64,000 nucleotides of DNA, taken from assembly GCA_016704445.1 (NCBI GenBank), contig JADJAE010000165.1:1-64000 (forward strand), in the 5' to 3' direction. This document shows positions 54,842 to 61,588 of this stretch, in pieces. The notes under the pieces are model-generated. The model made no database searches, was not told the origin of the DNA, and worked only from the letters and a program-made list of their open reading frames with translations. Position 1 is the stretch's first letter, and every line of letters starts with the position of its first letter. Origin of the DNA: Deltaproteobacteria bacterium. Its GTDB lineage: Bacteria; Myxococcota_A; Polyangia; Polyangiales; Ga0077539. Both the position numbers and the translations under genes were made by a program.

Positions 54842-56419
54842 TCACCTCGGCCGCGCGATACCCCCGTCCGCGCCCGGCGGCCGCACGCCCGCATCCACCG
54901 CCGCCGCCGGTGCATCCGCCGCCTGCGACGCCCTCAGGATCGCCTCGATGTCATCCTCGGACGCGCCCCCGTCCGCGTCGACCGGGGCCGACGCCGGGGC
55001 GACGGGCGCCCGGCACTCGGCCGAGGGGGCGCCCTCCATGTCGGCCTGGCCGGTGACCATCGCGAGCTGAGAGAGCGAGGCGTCGAGGTCGTTGATGGCC
55101 TGGATGTGCCCCGCCCGCGCCGTCAGGTACTGCCGCAGCGGGCTCAGGATGTCCCCGACCTCCACGGCGCCCGATTGAAACTGCGTGAACACCGCGGTGA
55201 ACCACTGGAAGCCCCAGCGCTCCTGACGCTCTCTCGCGGCCTCGATGGACTGCTGCTCCCTCGCCCGCTCATAGGCGTCCGTGACCTCGAGGGCGATGCC
55301 TCCGAGCGCGAGCGACTGCTGCGCCTGGGTCATCGCCAGCTCCGACGACAAGCGCCGGACGCGCTGTCGGTTGACCACCGGATCGAAGTTCCAGCGCAGC
55401 ACCAGGCCGCCGCCCCAGTAGGCGTAGTTGTTGTTGTTGGCCGAGAAGGGGTTGGGCTGCTCGGCCATCGTGGGCGCGTTCGACACCGCGGCGGTGATCC
55501 CCAGCGCGAGGTCGGGCAGGTAGGCCCACTCCTGGATGGACACCGCCGCCTGCCGCGCCGCCACGCCCGCCGCGATCATGTCGACCTCCGGGCGGTTGAG
55601 CCTCGCCCGGGTGAGGTGCCGCGAGAGCGACCCCAGCTCCACCCGGAAGGGGCACAGCGGCTCGTCGGGGACATCGATGGCGTCGCCCACGCCCGTGAGC
55701 AGACCCAGGGCCGCGCGGGCCAGGTTGCCCAGCCGCGTCGCCGTCGCCCGCTGCACCGCCAGCTCCTCGGCGGCCATCTCGAGCTGCGCCTCGTCGTTGG
55801 GACCCACCGTCCCGCCGTCCTGCCTCCGGGCGTTGGCGAGCTGCTCCCTCGCCGTGGCGATGTACCCCTCGGCGCGCTCGATCAGGTACAGCGCGTCTCG
55901 CGACGACTGCACCCCGAAGAAGGCCTTGCGCACGTTGGCCCGCAGCTCGAGCCGCGCCCGCTCCGCCTCGCCCCGGTTGGCCCGGATGCCCGCGCGCGCC
56001 GCGTCGCGCACCCGCCCGAGGCGCACCCAGGTCCACGGCGAGATGGGCACGCCCGTGTCCGCCGTCACCCGGGCGATGTACCCGGTCTCGCTCACCAGGG
56101 GGTTCTGCGCGAACACGTCCGGCGAGTAGGTGGAGTTGCCGCGCGCCGTCGGCGCCAGCGACATGAAGCCCGTCACGCTCATCGGGAAGAAGGGCGCCAC
56201 CCAGGCCTCGTCGAGCTGCGCGTCGGACGCGGCGATCTTGTGCCTCGCCGCCACCAGCCCGGGGTACGCGCGCTCGGCCCTCGCGAGGCAGTCCGCGAGG
56301 TCGAGCCGCACCGCCACCGCCGGAGGGTCGGCCCAACCCTCGCGCAGCGCCGCGCCAGCACCGAGGCACAGCCCCACTACGCAGGCCAGCAGCCTGCGCG
56401 CTCGATGCAGCCGACGCAC
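54842..56419 (-). CDS. TolC-family outer-membrane efflux protein
   Basis: A 525-residue outer-membrane channel of tripartite efflux pumps or type I secretion. The signal peptide is MRRLHRARRLLACVVGLCLG. Two outer-membrane-efflux halves follow: LDLADCLARAERAYPGLVAA with its long helix, then KAFFGVQSSRDALYLIERAE, and the second half QEWAYLPDLALGITAAVSNA, WGGGLVLRWNFDPVVNRQRV and long helices to about residue 480. The C-terminal Ala/Asp-rich tail is non-conserved. GTG at 56419. No inner-membrane pump gene is adjacent, so it must work with components elsewhere. The gene follows the helicase by 6 bases. Confidence 0.83.
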   Translation of the reverse strand: MRRLHRARRLLACVVGLCLGAGAALREGWADPPAVAVRLDLADCLARAERAYPGLVAARHKIAASDAQLDEAWVAPFFPMSVTGFMSLAPTARGNSTYSPDVFAQNPLVSETGYIARVTADTGVPISPWTWVRLGRVRDAARAGIRANRGEAERARLELRANVRKAFFGVQSSRDALYLIERAEGYIATAREQLANARRQDGGTVGPNDEAQLEMAAEELAVQRATATRLGNLARAALGLLTGVGDAIDVPDEPLCPFRVELGSLSRHLTRARLNRPEVDMIAAGVAARQAAVSIQEWAYLPDLALGITAAVSNAPTMAEQPNPFSANNNNYAYWGGGLVLRWNFDPVVNRQRVRRLSSELAMTQAQQSLALGGIALEVTDAYERAREQQSIEAARERQERWGFQWFTAVFTQFQSGAVEVGDILSPLRQYLTARAGHIQAINDLDASLSQLAMVTGQADMEGAPSAECRAPVAPASAPVDADGGASEDDIEAILRASQAADAPAAAVDAGVRPPGADGGIARPR

Positions 56420-56425
56420 GCCCGA

Positions 56426-58228
56426 TCAGTCCGCCGTGGCGGTCTCCGCCGCGATCACCGGCGCAGCGGTCTCCGGCGCCGAGGCCACGTCGGCGCGCTT
56501 CGGAGCGACCGGCACGTCGTTGTACTTCACGTCCGCGAGCACCTCGAGCAGCTCGTCGATCTTCTCCGCGCTCACGCTCACCAGGGTCACCCGGTCGCGC
56601 ACGTGGATGCGCCCCACCTCGGACTTGGCAAGCAGACCGACGTCGCGCAGCAGCCGCGCCACCTCGCCCGCGCGCACCCCCTCGCGGCGGCCCACCGCGA
56701 GCTCCAGGCTCTCCATCCCGACCTCCTCGCCCGGGGTCGCCTCCGGGGCCTTCGGGTCGGCGTGGTGCACCTCGATCTTGCGCTCGGGCTCCGGCTCCGC
56801 CCGCTCACGGCGCGGCGCACGCTCCCTCGGGGGACGACCGTTGGCGCGAGGCTCCCTCGCAGGGGCCTCCGCCGCCGCAGCCACCGCCGCCGGGGCGCTC
56901 GGCCTCTCGGACGGAACGGGGGGCATCGCCTCCTCCTCGCGGACGCCCATGACGAAACGATCGACCAGCCAGGCCACCGCGCGCTCGGCGTCGTCGTGCG
57001 TGAGCAGGCGCTTCGCCAGCACCAGGGCGTCGTCGGACACCTTGCCAGAGGCCGCCGCGACCAGCGACTCGACCCGCGCCGCCTCGATGCGCGTGCGGTT
57101 CTCCGCGGCGCTGGGCAGCGTGCGCTCGATGGGGCGGATGCCGTAGGTGAGCCGCAGGAGGTAGAGGTTGCCGATGTCGTGAGGACCGATGAGCGAGATG
57201 GCCGTGCCCGTGCGCCCGGCGCGGCCGGTGCGGCCGGAGCGGTGCACGTAGGCCTCGGGCGACTCCGGGAAGCCGCAGTGGATCACGTGCGACAGGTGCG
57301 GAACGTCGATGCCCCGGGCGGCCACGTCGGTGGCGACGAGGAAGTCCACCCGCTCCTCGCGGAGCAGGCCCATCACCCGCTCGCGGTCGTTCTGCGCGAG
57401 GTCGCCGTTGAGGTACTCCGCGCGGTAGCCCGCGTTCTGCAGCCCCCGCGCGACCAGCTCGGTCTCCGCCTTGGTGTTGCAGAACACCAGCGCCGCCTTG
57501 GGCTTCTCGATCTCCAGCACCTTGAGCAGGTCGGGCACCGAGCCCCCGGAGGCGGAGAAGTACGCGTGGTGCTCGATGCCCGAGGGCGCCACGTTGTCGC
57601 TGCTGAGCGCGATGGTCACCGGCTCGCGCTGGTGCCTCGCGGCCATGCGCGACATGGCGTCGGGCATCGTGGCCGAGAAGATCAGCGCCTGGCGGCCCTT
57701 GGGGAGCATGCCCAGGATCGCGTTGAGCTCCTCGGCGAAGCCCATCGAGAGCATCTCGTCGCCCTCGTCGAGCACGATGGCCCGGAGGTTGGAGACGTCG
57801 AGGGTCTTGCGGCGGAGGTGGTCGAGCATGCGGCCCGGGGTGCCGACGACGACCTTGGCGCCCGCCTTGAGGGCGTCGATCTGCTGCTGCATCCCGGCGC
57901 CGCCGTAGATCGGGGTGACCCCGAGCTCGGAGTACTTGCCGAGGCGCTCGAACTCGCCCGCCACCTGAAGCGCCAGCTCGCGCGTGGGGCAGAGCACCAT
58001 CACCTGGACGTTGCGCGCGGGCTTGATCACCCGGTCGATGAGCGGCAGCGCGAAGGCCGCCGTCTTGCCGCTGCCGGTGCGGCTCTGGACGATGACGTCC
58101 TTGCCCTCGGCGATGGTCTGGAAGGTCGCCTGCTGCACCGGCGTGGGCGTCGGGTAGCCCACCTCGGCCACCGCCCTGCGCACCGGCTCGCTCAACCCGA
58201 ACGACTCGAAGGTCTGCACTTCACTCAT
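56426..58228 (-). CDS. DEAD-box-type ATP-dependent RNA helicase, DEGD variant
   Basis: A 600-residue RNA helicase of the DeaD/CsdA kind, unwinding RNA in ribosome assembly or mRNA decay. Motifs: VGYPTPTPVQQATFQTIAEG (Q motif), VQSRTGSGKTAAFALPLI (I), CPTRELALQV (Ia), IVLDEGDEMLSMGFAEE (II), IFSATMPDAM (III), LVFCNTKAETELVARGLQ (IV), DVAARGIDVP (V) and HRSGRTGRAGRTG (VI). Motif II reads DEGD rather than DEAD; the Gly for Ala change is conservative. The C-terminal RNA-binding DbpA-type domain covers about residues 500-585 after an Arg/Pro/Glu-rich linker. Starts 4 bases inside the next gene's stop. Confidence 0.9.
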   Translation of the reverse strand: MSEVQTFESFGLSEPVRRAVAEVGYPTPTPVQQATFQTIAEGKDVIVQSRTGSGKTAAFALPLIDRVIKPARNVQVMVLCPTRELALQVAGEFERLGKYSELGVTPIYGGAGMQQQIDALKAGAKVVVGTPGRMLDHLRRKTLDVSNLRAIVLDEGDEMLSMGFAEELNAILGMLPKGRQALIFSATMPDAMSRMAARHQREPVTIALSSDNVAPSGIEHHAYFSASGGSVPDLLKVLEIEKPKAALVFCNTKAETELVARGLQNAGYRAEYLNGDLAQNDRERVMGLLREERVDFLVATDVAARGIDVPHLSHVIHCGFPESPEAYVHRSGRTGRAGRTGTAISLIGPHDIGNLYLLRLTYGIRPIERTLPSAAENRTRIEAARVESLVAAASGKVSDDALVLAKRLLTHDDAERAVAWLVDRFVMGVREEEAMPPVPSERPSAPAAVAAAAEAPAREPRANGRPPRERAPRRERAEPEPERKIEVHHADPKAPEATPGEEVGMESLELAVGRREGVRAGEVARLLRDVGLLAKSEVGRIHVRDRVTLVSVSAEKIDELLEVLADVKYNDVPVAPKRADVASAPETAAPVIAAETATAD

Positions 58229-58671
58229 GGGGAATTTCCTGGGTTGCCGAGCGCACGCCCGGCCTCGTCGCCAACGGCTTCACGCCACAACCTCACCTGA
58301 TCTTCGGCGCGGTAGCGCCAGCGCTCCAGGTGATCGAACGCCTCCTGGGACGCGCCGCCCTCGCGCGCGCACAGGCCTCTCAAACCTCGAAGATCTCCGT
58401 CGAGCGCGACGACCTGCGGCGTCGCCACGCCCTCCCGCTGGGACACCCACGCGGCCTCGTAGGCCACGTGGAGCCGACGCAGCCCCGGGAGGCATTCTCG
58501 GTCGATCGGGTTGGGCGCCCGCTCGGCGAAGACCTCCCGGTGCAGCGACCCCGCGCCGTACCAGATCAACATTCCCGTGAGCACCGTCATCGTCGCCGCG
58601 GTGACCCGTCGCCCCATGGGGGAGCGCGGCACCGCAGGGGTCGTCAGGCTTTCAGGGGAAGCATCGCTCAC
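58225..58671 (-). CDS. Small membrane-anchored hypothetical protein
   Basis: A 148-residue protein with one hydrophobic segment near residue 25 (VTAATMTVLTGMLIWYGAGS). The rest is soluble, helical and rich in Arg, Glu and Leu (RLHVAYEAAWVSQREGVATP, DLRGLRGLCAREGG). No motif. The GTG start at 58671 is preferred. Its stop overlaps the helicase start by 4 bases (ATGA at 58225-58228), so it is co-translated with the helicase and may act with it at the membrane. Function unknown. Confidence 0.6.
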   Translation of the reverse strand: MSDASPESLTTPAVPRSPMGRRVTAATMTVLTGMLIWYGAGSLHREVFAERAPNPIDRECLPGLRRLHVAYEAAWVSQREGVATPQVVALDGDLRGLRGLCAREGGASQEAFDHLERWRYRAEDQVRLWREAVGDEAGRALGNPGNSP

Positions 58672-58947
58672 TGGACACCGTCAGCACCGAAGGTGCCGCT
58701 CCACTGCGATACCGCCGCGCCGCTTACACGATTTCCAGCGGGTTTTACGTCGCGCCGTCCACGGGGGTCAAGCACTACCCCGGGCCGGGGATGCAGTTGG
58801 CGCGCTCCGCCGGAGGAGCCCCGGGGCATCCAACGGCTCCCTCGCGGGCGCGTCTGCTTTGGCGCGGATGGGGCGAGTGAGGCGTTGGATTCGGTCAGCG
58901 AGCTCTCCCATGGCTCTCCGCGATGTCGCCCATGGGGCTCCGGCCCC

Positions 58948-60195
58948 TTAGCTGGAGCTGGCGAACTGGTCGTCGCCGGCGCTCGACACCAGCGACGGGC
59001 GGCCCACGATCAGCGGATCGACCGCGCCCACCGTGACCAGATCGCGCGTGGCGTACGGCATACGGTGCAGGACGTAGCGCATGGCGTTCAGGCGCGCGCG
59101 CTTTTTACAGTCGCTCTTGATCACGGTCCACGGCGCGTCGGACGTGTCGCAGTGTAGAAACATGGCCTCCTTCGCGCGGGTGTAGTCGCCCCACTTGTCG
59201 AGCGAGGCCATGTCGATCGGGCTGAGCTTCCATTGCTTCAGCGGGTGCAGCTTGCGCTCCTTGAAGCGGCGCCGCTGCTCGTCCTGGCTCACCGAGAACC
59301 AGAACTTGAACAGGTGCACGCCCGAGCGCACGAGCTGCCGCTCGAACTCCGGCGTCTGGCGGAGAAACTCCTCGTACTCCTTCTCGGAGCAGAACCCCAT
59401 CACCCGCTCGACCCCCGAGCGGTTGTACCAGCTGCGGTCGAACATCACGATCTCGCCGCGCGTCGGCAGGTGCTGGATGTAGCGCTGGAAGTACCACTGG
59501 CCGCGCTCGGTCTCGCTGGGCTTCTCGAGGGCGACGACGCGCGCACCGCGGGGGTTCAGGTGCTCCATGAAGCGCTTGATGGCGCCGCCCTTGCCAGCCG
59601 CGTCGCGGCCTTCGAAGATCACCACCACCCGCGCGCCGGTCTCCTTCACCCACGCCTGGAGCTTCAGCAGCTCCACCTGCAGGCGGTACTTCTGCTTCTC
59701 GTAGACCTTGCGCGAGAGCAGGTTCTTGTACGGATAGGCGCCGGAGCGCCATCGCGGGCTGAGCTCGGCGTCGGGGTCGGGGCCCTGGTCGGCCTGGGGC
59801 GCCTTGGCGAACAGCCTCTTGCGCAGCGCCTTCACCTCGTCGGGCGAAGCGCCGGCCAGCAGCGTCTGCAGCCGCTGCGCGGTCTCGTGCATCGACGCGC
59901 CCGTGCTGGCGTCGGCGACCAGCAGGTCGGACACGACGGACTCCTGCACCGTGGTGGTGGTGCTGGTGCGACGCGCGGCGCGGTCCTCCGCCACGGTGGC
60001 GTCGGTGACGTGGGCGAGCGTGTCACCGGCTTCCACCGGGCGTGACCCCTGCGAGCGGGGCGTTGCCTTCTTGGCGACGGGTTTGGGTTTGGCGTCGGGT
60101 TTGGCGAAAAGCCCCGCCGCGCCGGCCGACCGCGTAGCGGTCCTGGCACGGCTGTGAGGGGCGGCTGGGCGGTTGGACGTGGGTTTCTTCGACAT
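58948..60195 (-). CDS. ppk2: Polyphosphate kinase 2
   Basis: Uses polyphosphate to phosphorylate nucleotides, usually GDP or ADP. The domain occupies residues about 160-400: VVIFEGRDAAGKGGAIKRFM (Walker A), ALEKPSETERGQWYFQRYIQ, EIVMFDRSWYNRSGVERVMG (Walker B with the catalytic Asp), FKFWFSVSQDEQRRRFKERK, and SPIDMASLDKWGDYTRAKEA. Residues 1-155 are a basic, Ala/Lys/Arg-rich extension not found in most PPK2 proteins. The ATG at 60195 follows an AGAGG ribosome site by 6 bases; a longer GTG start at 60219 is possible. Confidence 0.92.
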   Translation of the reverse strand: MSKKPTSNRPAAPHSRARTATRSAGAAGLFAKPDAKPKPVAKKATPRSQGSRPVEAGDTLAHVTDATVAEDRAARRTSTTTTVQESVVSDLLVADASTGASMHETAQRLQTLLAGASPDEVKALRKRLFAKAPQADQGPDPDAELSPRWRSGAYPYKNLLSRKVYEKQKYRLQVELLKLQAWVKETGARVVVIFEGRDAAGKGGAIKRFMEHLNPRGARVVALEKPSETERGQWYFQRYIQHLPTRGEIVMFDRSWYNRSGVERVMGFCSEKEYEEFLRQTPEFERQLVRSGVHLFKFWFSVSQDEQRRRFKERKLHPLKQWKLSPIDMASLDKWGDYTRAKEAMFLHCDTSDAPWTVIKSDCKKRARLNAMRYVLHRMPYATRDLVTVGAVDPLIVGRPSLVSSAGDDQFASSS

Positions 60196-60735
60196 CGCGA
60201 CCTCTTTCGGCAGTTTCACCAGTGAACCTGCGCCCTGGATGGCTGCGCTCGTTGATGCAGCTCAACCATCGCGGGCGGTTCGGGGTCAATGGTCCTGGCG
60301 GCGGCGTCGGCAACGGGGGAGCGTGCGGTCTCTGTCGGCGCCCCGACGGGCCAGACCCCGACGCGACAGATCGCGGCCGTGCTGGGCCCCCGCGCCGCGA
60401 CGGGATCGCTCATCGAACCGGGCCTCGCATCGGAACACACGGAACGACTGGGAGAGGTCGACAGGCGGCACCGACGGCGTGCCGGGCCTCCGGGGAGTGG
60501 GCGACGCGGCGACGGCGTGCGACCAACGGTAGGCCCGTCCGGGCCGCGCGACTTCAGCTTCTCCGCGTGGGCCTTCGCGTCCGCCGAGAACACCCTCACG
60601 AAGAACCCGCCGTCGTACCGCGGGTACCGCAGCGCCGTGCCAGCGAGCTCTCCAGCGAGCTCTCCCCGGAGCTCGGAATGAGGGCCGTGGGAGCGGGAAC
60701 TTCGTGGTCTGGGCGTTCTGTCGCCTGTACTGGAG
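60196..60735. other. Gap between ppk2 and the LamG gene, with a gene fragment
   Basis: About 540 bases with no intact gene. Open frames of 60-210 codons overlap on both strands, but they are Arg/Pro-rich and lack motifs. The only structured part is the aminotransferase-like fragment at 60546-60640. The promoter of ppk2 must lie here; I see no clear elements. Composition stays GC-rich. Confidence 0.4.
60546..60640 (-). pseudogene. Fragment resembling an aromatic-amino-acid aminotransferase C-terminus
   Basis: On the minus strand the frame reads ALRYPRYDGGFFVRVFSADA then KAHAEKLKSRG. This looks like the last third of PLP-dependent aromatic amino acid aminotransferases, where a YP-x-Y-x-GGFFV strand and an Ala-rich helix precede the C-terminal end. 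Only about 32 residues remain and the sequence on both sides does not continue it, so no protein is made. Its identity is a by-eye judgement. Confidence 0.3.
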
Positions 60736-61569
60736 CTACGGAGCGCATAGCCCGTGCGCATGCGCGACGAGCTCGTCGGCCGAGAGCGCCCGGTCGTAGT
60801 AGGCCACCTCGTCGAGCGCGCCCTGGTACCAGGGGCGGCCGTCGGAGGTGCCGTTGAGCCACGCGCCGAGGGTGCAACGACCGACGCCCAGGTAGCTCGG
60901 CGAGCGCGACGGGTCGTAGAAGTCCCCGATCATGGCGTGCGTCGCCCGCCTCGTGCCGTCGACGACGAGGTCGAGCGTGTCGCCGCGGCGCACGAGGGCG
61001 ACGTGGTGCCAGGCGCCGTCGTTGAAGCCCTCCGGGGAGCGCACCGTGAAGTACCCAGAGCCCGCGGGGAACACCTCTGAGGCGACGATGCCCTCGGACG
61101 AGACGCCCAGGTCTTCGCCGGCAAAGGAAGGGCCGTTCCAGCAGGCCGCGCGGCGCGTGAGCATCTCGCCCGAGAAGGTCGTCTTGAACCACAGCGCGAT
61201 GGTGAAGTCTCCGTCGAAGTCCCCCACCGACGCCGGGATGGTCACGTACGCGCGCGGACCGCTGATGAAGAAGCCCTGGCCGAAGCGCCCTTCGACGTAG
61301 CTCACCCCCGCGCTCGCGATGGCGTGCTGGCCGCCGGCCGAGTCGATCGCCGAGCCCTCTCCCCGGTAGAGGGAGAGAGGGCCCGGGCCGCAGGCGGGCG
61401 CGTCGTCTGCGGCGACCACGTCGGGAGCGGGCGCGTCGGGAGCGGGCGCGTCGAGAGCGGCGCTGTCGATGGAGGCGTCGCGCGGGGTAGGGAAGGTCCA
61501 CTGGTCTCGGACGCACCCGAGGACGACCATCGCAGACACGGCCAGGCGAGCGGCGAGCGTGACGAGCAC
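60736..61569 (-). CDS. LamG-domain lipoprotein
   Basis: A 277-residue surface protein. AARLAVSAMVVLGC is a lipoprotein signal with lipobox VLGC. A spacer rich in Ala, Asp and Pro (about residues 25-60) precedes a LamG/concanavalin-like domain from about residue 75 to 275: the pattern FDGDFTIALWFKTT, GAWHHVALVRRGDTLDLVVD and ALDEVAYYDRALSADELVAH (the terminal helix typical of LamG repeats) is clear. Such domains usually bind sugars or proteins. The GTG at 61569 is the likely start. The gene begins 20 bases after the TPR/metallopeptidase gene stops. Confidence 0.78.
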   Translation of the reverse strand: MLVTLAARLAVSAMVVLGCVRDQWTFPTPRDASIDSAALDAPAPDAPAPDVVAADDAPACGPGPLSLYRGEGSAIDSAGGQHAIASAGVSYVEGRFGQGFFISGPRAYVTIPASVGDFDGDFTIALWFKTTFSGEMLTRRAACWNGPSFAGEDLGVSSEGIVASEVFPAGSGYFTVRSPEGFNDGAWHHVALVRRGDTLDLVVDGTRRATHAMIGDFYDPSRSPSYLGVGRCTLGAWLNGTSDGRPWYQGALDEVAYYDRALSADELVAHAHGLCAP

Positions 61570-61588
61570 GGCGCGACCATACTCTTCC

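Noticed and set aside
57745..57790. Loss of helicase activity because of DEGD
   Set aside because: Ala to Gly is mild and all other catalytic motifs are intact.
54767..58300. Open frame of 1177 codons on the plus strand
   Set aside because: It runs antisense to the TolC-type, helicase and symporter genes, is Arg/His/Gly-rich, and has no motif; it is a GC-rich shadow.
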